DNA of 64,000 bases from Lachnospiraceae bacterium UBA7196 (GCA_002490835.1 DKUU01000026.1:5347-69346); one strand, 5' to 3'; shown: positions 52,837 through 61,633, counted from the stretch's first letter. The notes: generated from the sequence alone by a model not told the origin. Translations and numbers: made by a program.

Positions 52837-53344
52837 AAAGTTGTTTTTTTAAAAGCCGCTGCTTGAATGCCCTGACCCTTGCGCCGTAGCGGCTGGAAAA
52901 GATAATGCCTACCAAGAGCATACCAATTGCCGCTCCCTGTGCAAATTCCGCCGCATTGACTACAGCGGGATAATGATATAAGTTGGTATCTTTTACGATG
53001 GTATAAGCTGCGATCAAAAGCATGGCAATCGCGTTGCAGATACGGACGCGCTTTTGATAGCGTTCCGCCTCCGTATTGGTATAATCGACTGCCTGTAACA
53101 CGGTTTCTTTCATTTCATTATCCATATTCTCGCTTTTCCTTTCTCCATTTAGGATTTCCCGCAGATCGACCTCATAATAGTCGGACAGCTCGATCAAGAG
53201 ATCCAGATCCGGCATATTGTTGCCGTTTTCCCAGCGGGATACGGTTCTATTTGATACGTTGCATTTTTCCGCAAGCTGTTCCTGAGTCAATCCCTTTTGC
53301 TTGCGGAGTTCTTTTAGAAAACTTCCAATTTTTTCCTGATTCAT
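52835..53344 (-). CDS. XRE-family regulator with membrane segments
   Basis: 169 residues. N-terminal helix-turn-helix (LRKQKGLTQEQLAEKCNVSNRTVSRWENGNNMPD, about 10-44) and two C-terminal hydrophobic segments (about 107-124 and 135-152). Membrane-tethered Cro/CI-like regulators of this kind are common in Firmicutes; target unknown. GAAAGGAGAAA precedes the start. It lies just beyond the right-hand repeat of the restriction-modification module. Confidence 0.85.
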   Translation of the reverse strand: MNQEKIGSFLKELRKQKGLTQEQLAEKCNVSNRTVSRWENGNNMPDLDLLIELSDYYEVDLREILNGERKSENMDNEMKETVLQAVDYTNTEAERYQKRVRICNAIAMLLIAAYTIVKDTNLYHYPAVVNAAEFAQGAAIGMLLVGIIFSSRYGARVRAFKQRLLKKQL

Positions 53345-53507
53345 TTGGTTTCTCCTTTCGAAGAGAAGCTTACCCCAAATACCTGACTTGAGAACACGAC
53401 ATAAAGCGGGAAATGCCCTGTTTTTGACCGGACAAAGGGTGTCTGCTATGTTTATCTTACCACAAATGCAGGCATTACGCGAATTACCCTTTGCGGGTCA
53501 GCGCATA

Positions 53508-53545
53508 AAAAAAGAAGAATGCCAATAGCAGGCATCCTTCTTTTT
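53508..53545. terminator. Terminator of the small lipoprotein gene
   Basis: AAAGAAGAATGCC pairs with GGCATCCTTCTTT, A-run on one side and T-run on the other; works for the minus-strand gene at 53564. Confidence 0.75.
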
Positions 53546-53563
53546 AGGATAGGAAAAATTGGT

Positions 53564-53953
53564 TTAGTTGATTCCCGTAATACCGAAATTTCCGTCCACC
53601 GACTTAAAAATGATATTCGGTGTGGCATCGCCCATGATAACGCCTGCTTTGGTTTCTTCCAGAGCGGAGACATCTACGGCGGCGATCACGGCACATCTTT
53701 CTTCCGTAAAAATGGTATCTTCGCCTAATGCCAGAAAAGATTCCTTATCTTCAACGACTTCACCGTTTACCGCAAGGGGATAGCTGCACAGATCCGCCAG
53801 CGCTGCGAGATCTTTGTCGGCCATAGCGCTCTGGATATTTTCGGCAAAGGATGTGTTATCTGTGGGTGCGGGTGCGGCTGTCTCTTGCGCGCCGCAGCCG
53901 ACGCAGGTAAGAAGCATGATTGCGGTGATTGCGATAGCTTTCCATTTTTTCAT
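53564..53953 (-). CDS. Small lipoprotein of unknown function
   Basis: 129 residues from ATG 53953 with GGAGGAAG upstream. Lipobox CVGC in KKWKAIAITAIMLLTCVGCGAQ. The mature part (FAENIQSAMADKDLAALADLCSYPLAVNGEVVEDKESFLAL) looks like a small NTF2-like fold, as in extracytoplasmic lipoproteins near sensor systems. Single gene with its own terminator. Confidence 0.8.
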   Translation of the reverse strand: MKKWKAIAITAIMLLTCVGCGAQETAAPAPTDNTSFAENIQSAMADKDLAALADLCSYPLAVNGEVVEDKESFLALGEDTIFTEERCAVIAAVDVSALEETKAGVIMGDATPNIIFKSVDGNFGITGIN

Positions 53954-54103
53954 AATTTCTTCCTCCAAAATCTTCCTCACAAGTCATTTTCTATTTATTT
54001 TGCTATTTTAGTATAGCGCCTCTAAGCGTTTGACAGCAATCTCACTTTCTTCGCATATCTCTCCCTGTTTTTCGCAAACGGTAATCTGATCCGCCGAATC
54101 CGG

Positions 54104-54132
54104 TTGATTAATGATAGTAATTTCGGTATAAT
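54104..54132 (+). promoter_or_regulatory. Promoter of the LytTR/AgrC-like operon
   Basis: TTGATT (54104-54109), 17 nt, TATAAT (54127-54132), about 70 nt before the start. Confidence 0.7.
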
Positions 54133-54201
54133 TTGCGATAGTATTTCGATTATCTGCGCATATTGGCCGGCAGCTTATAGAAATCAGCAGGGAGTTTGGG
54201 T

Positions 54202-54942
54202 ATGAAGGTGATCATCTGTGATGATAATGTCAGGGATCTGCAGACAATAGAAGGATTGTTGATACAATATAAATTGCAGCATTCGGACAGGGCGTTTGAA
54301 CTGGAAAAATTTTCCGATCCGTCCAGACTGTATCAGGAGATTACAGAAGGAAGAGCGGCTGATCTGTATATTTTGGATATGCTGATGCCGAAACGGACGG
54401 GCATCGACCTTGGAAAAAAGATTCGAAATTGCGGGCATAAAAGTATCATTATTTATCTCACTTCTTCTGACGATTATGCGCTGGACGCTTATGGGGTACA
54501 CGCGATCAGGTATCTCTTGAAACCGATCAGGGAGGAAAAGCTTTTTGAGGCCTTGGACTATGGATTATCCCTATTCGGGAAAAAGGACGATGCAGGTGCC
54601 GTCTATTTGGTGAAAACGAAGGAAGGATTGGCCAGAACGCCTTATTCTAAGATAGAATACATTGAAAACGTGAACAGAAGACTGGAAGTACATCTGGTCG
54701 GGGGAAGCACATTGAAAAGTATCTTTATCCGCAGATCTTTTGAAAAGGAGACCGAAGGACTGGCGGCGGAAAGAAATTTTCTGCAGATCCATAAATCGTT
54801 CTTGGTCAATCTCGATCATGTAAAGCAGTTGGGAATGGGCGTTATGATCATGGAATCGGGCAGGCAGCTTCCGGTCAGCAAGGCGAAGGCGGCAATGGTC
54901 AAACGGGAATATCTGCTATTTGTTTCCGGGAAATACAGATAA
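54202..54942 (+). CDS. LytTR-type response regulator
   Basis: 246 residues from ATG 54202 after AGGGAG. Receiver domain (1-120): CDDN acidic pair, YILDMLMP phosphoacceptor Asp near 57, KPI loop. LytTR DNA-binding domain (about 140-240): IEYIENVNRRLEVHLVGG and FLQIHKSFLVNLDHVKQL. It pairs with the AgrC-like kinase 20 nt downstream. No agrB/agrD-like genes or signal peptide gene are visible nearby. Confidence 0.92.
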   Translation: MKVIICDDNVRDLQTIEGLLIQYKLQHSDRAFELEKFSDPSRLYQEITEGRAADLYILDMLMPKRTGIDLGKKIRNCGHKSIIIYLTSSDDYALDAYGVHAIRYLLKPIREEKLFEALDYGLSLFGKKDDAGAVYLVKTKEGLARTPYSKIEYIENVNRRLEVHLVGGSTLKSIFIRRSFEKETEGLAAERNFLQIHKSFLVNLDHVKQLGMGVMIMESGRQLPVSKAKAAMVKREYLLFVSGKYR

Positions 54943-54962
54943 GCGGCGGGAAAGGTAAGAAT

Positions 54963-56273
54963 ATGGAAATGGTTTATTTAAAGGACATATCCTATACGCT
55001 GAGTCATATCTTTTTTATGGGATTCATCTATTTGTTCCTGACGCCGCGTTTTACAAAAAAAGCGACGTTGGCGATCTGTCTGGTGGCGTGTTTTGTAATG
55101 AATCTGCTGGATCTGCTTAAGCTGCATCTATTTTCAGGCGACAGTGTGGTTTACTTTTTTACTACGCTCGTGCAGATTGCGATAGCCCAGTTTACGGGAC
55201 TTTTTATTGCCAGAAAAAGGGACAGCAGAGTGCTTTTCATCGGCTTGAGCGCGTCTAATTATGTTATTGTGGGCAGTATAACGGCGTCGATCCTTTACAT
55301 CTATACGGAAAATATGTGGGTGGCGCTGATTGGAAATATCGTGATGCACCTTGTCATTTTATGGGTGTTATATGTAAAGATCGCAGATATCTTTCATATG
55401 TTCTGCGAACGCGATCTGGGAAAAAGCTGGTGGGAGCTGTGTTTGATCCCAGTGTTTTTTTATTGTTGTTTTTCCTGTGTGGCTTTTTTTCCCTATACGC
55501 TGTATGAATATCCCCATAATATCTTAGTCAGCATTTTTTTGATGATCACGATGCTTGTTTCCTATGTCGTGGTGTTGCGCTATCTGCACAGTGAGACGAA
55601 GCAGGTGGAAGCATATTGGAAGAATGTGATGTTCGAATCTTATATCAAAGGTTTGGAGAGCCAGAATTATCTGGTGGAGCGCGCAGAGCGGAACCTGAGG
55701 ATACTGCGGCATGATATCAGGCATTATTCCACGACGATAGACGCTTTGTTAAGGCAGGGCAATTATGAGGAAATCGGTAAGATCGCGGGACATATCAGTG
55801 ATGTGGTGGATGAAAACAAGGTTGAGAGGTATTGTGAAAACCTGATCGTCAATACCATTCTTCTCAAAGTGTCGGAACAGGCGAAACCTTTTCAGATCGA
55901 TATCCGTGCGGATGTACTGATACCGGGGGATATTCCGGTTAATGCGTATGAGTTTGCGATGGTGCTCGCTAATTTACTGGAAAATGCCGTGTTTGCGGTA
56001 AAGGATTTAGAGCAGGAGAAAAGAAAGATCCATGCCAAGATCCACTGTACGGACGGATATCTGCTGATCGATCTGGAAAATGAATACGGGGGAAGGATCG
56101 ACTTTGATTCTCTCACAGGATTGCCAAAAAGCCAAAAAGGAGCAGGACATGGGCTGGGGATGCAGAGCGTACAGGCTTTTTGCGATAAATTGGGCGGAAA
56201 TATTGAATGTTATTGTGAAAAGAATCGGTTTCGATTGATATTGTTTGCAAAGTTTTCGCCGGTTTCCGTCTAA
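54963..56273 (+). CDS. AgrC-like GHKL sensor histidine kinase
   Basis: 436 residues. Six to seven membrane helices (about 8-200), then a dimerisation helix with LRILRHDIRHYSTTIDALLRQGNYEEI carrying the phosphoacceptor His, and a GHKL ATPase: LANLLENAVFAVKDL (N box) and GAGHGLGMQSVQAFCDKLGG (G box). Likely senses a peptide or cell-envelope signal and phosphorylates the preceding LytTR regulator. Confidence 0.9.
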   Translation: MEMVYLKDISYTLSHIFFMGFIYLFLTPRFTKKATLAICLVACFVMNLLDLLKLHLFSGDSVVYFFTTLVQIAIAQFTGLFIARKRDSRVLFIGLSASNYVIVGSITASILYIYTENMWVALIGNIVMHLVILWVLYVKIADIFHMFCERDLGKSWWELCLIPVFFYCCFSCVAFFPYTLYEYPHNILVSIFLMITMLVSYVVVLRYLHSETKQVEAYWKNVMFESYIKGLESQNYLVERAERNLRILRHDIRHYSTTIDALLRQGNYEEIGKIAGHISDVVDENKVERYCENLIVNTILLKVSEQAKPFQIDIRADVLIPGDIPVNAYEFAMVLANLLENAVFAVKDLEQEKRKIHAKIHCTDGYLLIDLENEYGGRIDFDSLTGLPKSQKGAGHGLGMQSVQAFCDKLGGNIECYCEKNRFRLILFAKFSPVSV

Positions 56274-56287
56274 TATAGAAGAAGGGG

Positions 56288-56342
56288 TTGACAGGAAATG
56301 AAATAAAGTTGTATAGTATTTTGGAGTTAGTTATTACTAACT
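56288..56342 (+). promoter_or_regulatory. ZIP transporter promoter with a perfect palindrome
   Basis: TTGACA (56288-56293), 18 nt, TATAGT (56312-56317). Just downstream, AGTTAG-TTATTA-CTAACT (56325-56342) is a perfect dyad at the expected start of transcription, a likely operator, possibly for a DtxR/MntR-like metal regulator. Confidence 0.6.
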
Positions 56343-56411
56343 GAATGGCGGCTGCATATACTAACCATAAGAGTCTAAAAGTAGAAATAGAAACGATAGA
56401 AAGGCGCTGCT

Positions 56412-57194
56412 ATGAATCTATGGATTTTTCAAGGGATCATGATACCGCTTGTCGGGACAACGCTGGGTTCCGCCTGTGTTTTGTTTATGAAAAATAAACT
56501 GGATCAACGGCTGCAGAGCGCATTGACAGGGTTTGCGGCGGGTGTCATGGTCGCGGCTTCCATCTGGAGCCTGCTCATCCCCGCAATGGAGCAGGCGCAG
56601 CCCATGGGAAAGTGGGCGTTTATGCCGGCGGCGGCCGGTTTTTGGTTCGGTATCCTGTTTTTGCTGTTTTTGGACCGTCTGGTTCCGCATCTTCACGCAA
56701 ACAGTAAAAAAGCGGAGGGGCCGAAAAGCAGTCTGCAAAAGACGACGATGCTGGTGCTGGCGGTGACGCTTCACAATCTGCCGGAGGGCATGGCCGTGGG
56801 TGTGGTCTATGCCGGATGGCTTTCCGGAGATGCCGGGATCACGGCTATGGGAGCGTTTGCGCTTTCCCTTGGGATCGCGATTCAGAATTTTCCCGAAGGG
56901 GCGATCATCTCCATGCCCTTGCGGACAGAGGGCGTGAGCAAGGGAAAGGCCTTCCTTTATGGTGCGCTTTCCGGCGCGGTGGAGCCGCTTGGCGCGGTTA
57001 TGACGATACTGGCGGCACACTTTGTGGTCCCGCTCCTGCCTTATATGTTAAGCTTTGCGGCCGGCGCGATGATCTATGTGGTGGTGGAAGAACTGGTCCC
57101 GGAAATGTCGGACGGGGAATATGCCGACGTGGGAACGCTTTTGTTTGCGGCAGGATTTACGGTCATGATGGCGCTGGATGTGGCGCTGGGATAA
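56412..57194 (+). CDS. ZIP-family divalent metal transporter
   Basis: 260 residues, eight membrane helices. Signature metal-site segments HNLPEGMAVGVVYAGW (about 118-133) and QNFPEGAIISMPL (about 158-170), with FVVEEL-like EELVPE further on. ZIP proteins import Zn, Mn or Fe. The His-poor loop (LHANSKKAEGPKSS) lies between helices 3 and 4. Its 3' end overlaps the MATE gene on the other strand by 121 nt. Confidence 0.93.
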   Translation: MNLWIFQGIMIPLVGTTLGSACVLFMKNKLDQRLQSALTGFAAGVMVAASIWSLLIPAMEQAQPMGKWAFMPAAAGFWFGILFLLFLDRLVPHLHANSKKAEGPKSSLQKTTMLVLAVTLHNLPEGMAVGVVYAGWLSGDAGITAMGAFALSLGIAIQNFPEGAIISMPLRTEGVSKGKAFLYGALSGAVEPLGAVMTILAAHFVVPLLPYMLSFAAGAMIYVVVEELVPEMSDGEYADVGTLLFAAGFTVMMALDVALG

Positions 57195-58550
57195 TTCATG
57201 GAAGGAGACGCGGCAGACAACCCGCGGTAAGTCCTGACATACAGTACAATGGCGAGGGCGGTAGATAAGATATCAGCCACCGGCTGCGCCCACACAAGTC
57301 CTGTCAGGCCGAACGCCGCCTTTAAGACAAAGAGAGCGGGAATATAGATGATGCCCTGTCTGCTTAAGCTGATGATGAGGGAAGCGGTGGCTGCGCCCAT
57401 AGCCTGTATGCTGTTGACAAGGACGTAAAACAGGCCGAACAGAAAACTTGTAGACAATAAAATATGGGCAAATTGAATCGCGTAATCTGTGGCTGTCGGA
57501 TCCGTCAAAAAGGCGCTGACGATCTGTCCTGTGGTAACGAAACAGAGAATGGTCAGAAAAGTGCCCAGAGCCAAAGCAGAGATAGCGGAGAACCGAAATA
57601 CATCCTTGAACCTTTTCCATAATTTTGCCCCTACGCAGTAACCGAGTAACGGCTGTATGCCCTGTCCCAGCCCCATGCAGATCATTCCTGTGATAACAGT
57701 CACTTTCATGGCGACGCCGATTCCGGCCACCGCCATATCTCCGTAGTCAGCGATCTGACTGTTAATGATAATCTGGGAAACGCTCATCAAAAGAGACCCC
57801 AGTGCGGCGGGAATGCCGATGGCAAGGACGCTGCTGCAGACTTTATCTTTCAGGGTAAAATCCTTTACGTGGATGCTGAGGCTTGATCTCCCCAGAAGAA
57901 AGTAACAGATATAAAATACGGCGCCCGCTGCGTTTCCGATCACAGTGGCAATAGCCGCACCCGCGATATTCCAATGAAAGCCCAGAATCATAATGGGATC
58001 GAGGATCACATTCAACAGATTTCCTAAAAGTTGTCCCATGCAGGCAATTCCGGATTTTCCCTCCGCGCGGATCACATTGGTATAGCAGTTTGAAATCAGG
58101 ACAAAAGGACCGCTGCAAGAAACGATGGTTAGATAGGTTTTTGTCGGTTCCAACGTGTCAGAACTTGCGCCGATCAGTGTCAGGATTGGCTCCATAAAGA
58201 GTAAAAAAAGGGCCGTTATGATTATGCCGATAATGACGCAGCTCCACATACAGAAAGCGCAGACTTTTTTGGCGTAGTCCGTGTTTCCTTCGCCCAGCGC
58301 GCGGGAAATGACAGAAGTGCCGCCGACGCCAAAGACGGTTCCTATCGCCATAAAGATCAAAAATACAGGGGTTGCGAGTGAGACAGCCGCGACCTGTAAG
58401 GCGTCGTGCGTCTGTCCGATAAAGAAGGTGTCGGCCAGATTGTAGACCAGCACCATGAGCATTGCCGCCATAGCGGGGAGGGCGTTTTTTAATACGGCCT
58501 GTGAGACCGGGGCTTTGTGAAAGATTTCCATTGCTTTTTGATCGTTCATG
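57074..58550 (-). CDS. MATE-family multidrug exporter with extended tail
   Basis: 492 residues from ATG 58550. Twelve membrane helices; MATE features VYNLADTFFIGQ, TSVISRALGEGN and MGLGQGIQPLLGYCVGAKLWKR. It exports cationic drugs with Na+ or H+. After IVLYVRTYRGL, where MATE proteins normally end, a 45-residue Ser/Thr/Pro-rich tail is read antisense to the ZIP gene, so the original stop appears lost. The MarR gene upstream and shared GCATGCGATT sites suggest MarR control. Confidence 0.88.
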
Positions 58551-58636
58551 ATAATTCCTCCATATCTTAGTATTTTATGTTGAAGAACAAGGGCAGAATT
58601 TTGAATCTGTAAGCCTTGTTCCCTTTTAGAACGATT

Positions 58637-58672
58637 GCATGCGATTAAAAGCATGCGATTGATGATAGTAAA
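58637..58672 (-). promoter_or_regulatory. MATE promoter with two MarR-type sites
   Basis: Minus strand TTTACT (58672-58667), 17 nt, TTTAAT (58649-58644). GCATGCGATT occurs at 58637-58646 and 58651-58660, covering the -10 and spacer. A third copy is at the marR promoter (59250-59259). Confidence 0.6.
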
Positions 58673-58762
58673 CAATTGACTGTCATTATCGGCAGACGAT
58701 CATTTTGTTTTATATTGCGCTGTACATTCAGCCGGAACGGCTTTACGCGGACAAGGCGGCCG

Positions 58763-59200
58763 TCATAGCTTAGCGGCGCTGCGGTTCACTTCTTTTAACA
58801 GGGATAACAGACATTCCTGCTCCGCGGCGGAAAGATTTTCCACAAGCAGTTTTTCGGTCTGTTCCATCTCCTGTTTTGCCAAGTCGCAGAACTGCTCGCC
58901 GAGCGCTGTGATCTCTACATATTTGATCCGCTTATCGTCTCTGTCTCCGGAAACGGCCACCAGTTTTTTGAGTTCCAGACGGGAGATCAGGCCGGCGGTC
59001 GTAGACTGGGCGAGCGACAGGCATTTTTCCAGTTCTTTAAAGGTCAGTTTTTTTGCGGGCGCATGCTGTAATTCAATTAAGGCTGTCATTTGGGAAAGGG
59101 TTAGGCCCTTTGCCTTCATCTGGTTGTTTACCCTCTTTTCCAGCGCATTATGTATCTGGCGCACTAAAAGCCCACAGGTATTGTGTTCGCTCAAGTTCAT
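58763..59200 (-). CDS. MarR-family regulator
   Basis: 145 residues from ATG 59200; ATG 59209 and GTG 59218 are other possible starts, and no option has an ideally spaced ribosome-binding site. Winged helix: LTLSQMTALIELQHAP, LTFKELEKCLSLAQSTTAGLISRLELKKLV and the wing GDRDDKRIKYVEIT. Long end helices for dimerisation. Probably represses itself and the MATE exporter; ligand unknown. Confidence 0.9.
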   Translation of the reverse strand: MNLSEHNTCGLLVRQIHNALEKRVNNQMKAKGLTLSQMTALIELQHAPAKKLTFKELEKCLSLAQSTTAGLISRLELKKLVAVSGDRDDKRIKYVEITALGEQFCDLAKQEMEQTEKLLVENLSAAEQECLLSLLKEVNRSAAKL

Positions 59201-59249
59201 GCCTCCCATCTGAAACACAGGTTAACACACTTTTTTAGATAAGTCAATA

Positions 59250-59259
59250 GCATGCGATT
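59250..59259 (-). promoter_or_regulatory. MarR-type operator at the marR promoter
   Basis: GCATGCGATT, third copy, just upstream of TTGACT (59247-59242) on the minus strand, which would be the marR -35. Confidence 0.5.
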
Positions 59260-59262
59260 AAT

Positions 59263-60318
59263 TTATCTTATTCTTTCCTGAATAAACTCAGCAAACCGCG
59301 GCAACGCAAAAGAGACTTGCCCATAGGTTCTGGTATCCAGAATGCCCTTGTTTTTCAGACGGTCCCTGTAGATGGAAAACTGACTGGAATTCATACCGAC
59401 GCGGTCGCGGATATTTTTCACTCTGGTTTCTCCGCTCAGGGCCATTTCACCCAGTATTTCCTGATCTTTTGGCGAGGCTTCCGCCCATATTTTGCTATAG
59501 ACATATTCCTCAAGATATTGGTCATATTCTGGCATAATATCTTTCAGTATAATAGTTTTTGTTTTTCTTTTTTCTCTATATTCCCAGCTAAGATAGCCTA
59601 ATACCTGAAAGGCAAAGGGATAGCCCTTTGTCAGGTTGGCCATCTCTCCCGCCGCTTCCACATCTAATTGAAAGATATCCCTATACTGCGTTCTGACAGC
59701 GGTATAGTTTAGCGGTTCCAGTATCATTTTAGGCGCCCTATATAAAAAAGTAAGTGACTGATTGTTTTGAAGATTATTAATATTATCATATAATCCTGTC
59801 ATCAATAAAAAAAGCGGGTACTCCTGTCTGATAAAGATCTGAAAGGCGCTGACAAATATTTTCATAGATTCATTGTTTGTCACTTCATCGATGGAAATCA
59901 GCAGTCTTTTTTCTCTTTTTTGAAGTTCGCCCAGCATCAATTCGATTGCGTTTTCAATATCTGTGACTGGTGTTGCATTCTCAATGGATACGCCGATTCC
60001 CAAGACTGAAAAATCAATTTTTTTCTGCAAAAAATGGGCGTGCATTTCCGGCAGGCTGTATAATTTTGCAGCCAGACTTTGGAGCAGGTCTCTTGTCGGG
60101 TTTAATTCCACGACGACCCAAGTATCCTGCGCGCGAAGTTCATTGGCAATTCCCGTCATCATTACTGTTTTTCCGGCGCCTCTGACGCCCGTGATCATGT
60201 AAATTTGGTTAGATGGTTTCGAAGTATTAAATTCCTCAATGATTTTCTGCGTTTGTGAAATTCGTGAAACATATTGCAGTGGTTTTTTGCCAAAAGAAAG
60301 AGTAAAGGGGTTGTTCAT
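59263..60318 (-). CDS. AAA ATPase of the archaeal-ATPase/STAND-like group
   Basis: 351 residues. Walker A GVRGAGKT (about 44-51), Walker B RLLISIDEV (about 137-145), sensor LLMTGLYDN, then a helical lid (FAFQVLGYLSWEYREKR) and a C-terminal winged helix (about 280-350: RVGMNSSQFSIYRDRLKNKGIL). Such P-loop proteins with a PFTLSFGKKPLQYVSR start occur in many paralogues in Clostridia; their function is unclear, some act in defence or DNA transactions. Its promoter is embedded in tandem repeats. Confidence 0.85.
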   Translation of the reverse strand: MNNPFTLSFGKKPLQYVSRISQTQKIIEEFNTSKPSNQIYMITGVRGAGKTVMMTGIANELRAQDTWVVVELNPTRDLLQSLAAKLYSLPEMHAHFLQKKIDFSVLGIGVSIENATPVTDIENAIELMLGELQKREKRLLISIDEVTNNESMKIFVSAFQIFIRQEYPLFLLMTGLYDNINNLQNNQSLTFLYRAPKMILEPLNYTAVRTQYRDIFQLDVEAAGEMANLTKGYPFAFQVLGYLSWEYREKRKTKTIILKDIMPEYDQYLEEYVYSKIWAEASPKDQEILGEMALSGETRVKNIRDRVGMNSSQFSIYRDRLKNKGILDTRTYGQVSFALPRFAEFIQERIR

Positions 60319-60363
60319 GTTAGAATCCTCACCTTATATAACTTTTATGCTCTTATATAAGTC

Positions 60364-60449
60364 TATATAACTTTTGATTTATTATATAACTTTATATAAG
60401 TTTATATAACTTTTGATTTATTATATAACTTTATATAACTTTTTGTCAA
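60364..60449 (-). repeat. Two 39-bp tandem repeats overlapping the AAA ATPase promoter
   Basis: Units 60364-60402 and 60403-60441 differ at one base; each contains three TATATAAC/TATATAAG-like motifs, and more copies run down to 60334. On the minus strand the promoter TTGACA (60449-60444), 18 nt, TATAAT (60425-60420) lies in the second unit. An autoregulatory binding array is likely. The rest of the gap to spmB (60450-60635) shows no gene. Confidence 0.75.
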
Positions 60450-60635
60450 ATAGTTATTATTGCCGCGTCCGCAGCTCTTCCACCTGTTCCCCGCTTCTTT
60501 CCGGCAAATATTTCCGGTCTTTCTTCGTGCTGTACGATAAACAAAAAACCACATTTATTATTACTATAATCCTATAAAATACATATTTATTATTTTCCCG
60601 CATAAATTGGTATAAAACAAGTCTGCGGGCGCACT

Positions 60636-61166
60636 ATGGCATCAGTCTTATCGAATATTTCCAACATCATTATTCCGGTCATTATTTTCTATATCGTGGC
60701 TTACGGCCTCTCGAACCGCTGCAATGTGTACGAGGATTTTATCAAGGGCGCGAAGGATGGCTTTCATACGGTGATCCAGATCATGCCCACGCTGATCGGT
60801 CTGATGGTAGCGGTGGGCGTTTTGCGCGCGTCTGGATTTCTGGAATTTTTTGGCGGCCTGTTTTCCGGCATAGCGCAAAGACTGGGATTTTCCGCGGAAC
60901 TGGTGCCGCTCATGCTGGTAAAGATGTTTTCCTCCTCGGCGGCTACGGGACTGGTGCTTGATATCTTCAAAAACCATGGACCGGATTCGCTGATCGGACT
61001 GACCACTTCCATCATGATGAGCTGCACGGAGACGATTTTTTATACGATGAGTGTCTATTTTTTGGCAGCAAAGGTCACAAAGACGCGCTATACCTTAAAG
61101 GGCGCGCTGCTTGCTACCTTAGCGGGGATCGTGGCCAGTATCGTGTTAGCGGGGCGGATGCTGTAG
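60636..61166 (+). CDS. spmB: Spore maturation protein B, detached from spmA
   Basis: 176 residues, the normal length. IIIPVIIFYIVAYGL, VYEDFIKGAKDGFHTVIQIMPTLIGLMVAVGVLRASG and ETIFYTMSVYFLAA follow Bacillus SpmB (IIPVLIAFILLYG; SFVEGGKEGIKIAFSIIPYLVGMLVAISVFRSSG). Four or five membrane segments. With SpmA it is needed for spore-core dehydration. No ribosome-binding site precedes ATG 60636 (CTGCGGGCGCACT), consistent with loss of its native start region. Confidence 0.93.
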   Translation: MASVLSNISNIIIPVIIFYIVAYGLSNRCNVYEDFIKGAKDGFHTVIQIMPTLIGLMVAVGVLRASGFLEFFGGLFSGIAQRLGFSAELVPLMLVKMFSSSAATGLVLDIFKNHGPDSLIGLTTSIMMSCTETIFYTMSVYFLAAKVTKTRYTLKGALLATLAGIVASIVLAGRML

Positions 61167-61199
61167 GGCGGATTGACGGTTATTCATTTCCGGCCAAAA

Positions 61200-61232
61200 A
61201 GAAGACGGAACCTTTCGGCTCCGTCTTCTCTT
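61200..61232 (+). terminator. Terminator of spmB
   Basis: GAAGACGGA with TCCGTCTTC around a short loop, preceded by A5 and followed by TCTT. Confidence 0.8.
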
Positions 61233-61419
61233 ATGTGAGAAGGATAGAAATGTTGGGACGAATGTATGTCAACAGCTGCGTATTGCAGACTGTTATGTTT
61301 AGTCGAAGCCGGTCGATGCCTGCCAGCACCGGCGGCTCCATTGAAATAATGCCAGCATTGTAGTCTTGCCGCAATAAACTATGTATGAGTATTCTGCGGA
61401 CCGGACATTACATCCGGAC

Positions 61420-61517
61420 GGAGAATGCTGCATTTCAAGCATTCTCCCATGTGAGACATAGAACTTCTTCACGAATGCAGCCTTTGCTGCGAGTGATTTA
61501 GAAGTTCTTCTCACATT
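61420..61517. repeat. Double-hairpin repeat element, copy 2
   Basis: Hairpin 61421-61446 (GAGAATGC with GCATTCTC), then ATGTGAGACATAGAACTTCT pairing with AGAAGTTCTTCTCACAT. Same order and partly same sequence as 48552-48648. The rest of the stretch from 61233 to 61630 shows no gene. Confidence 0.65.
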
Positions 61518-61633
61518 GTTAACTACAATTACATCATACAGGCAATTTGTGAATGGGATGTGACAAAATTAGAAAGAAAAACGAAAGAAATTATAAACTA
61601 AATTTTATAATTAGTACTTTCGGGCGGGCGAAA

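Noticed and set aside
115..60559. CACATTTATT at 115-124 and 60550-60559 as possible attachment sites of a 60-kb element
   Set aside because: Ten AT-rich bases can recur by chance, and no integrase, excisionase or conjugation gene lies between.
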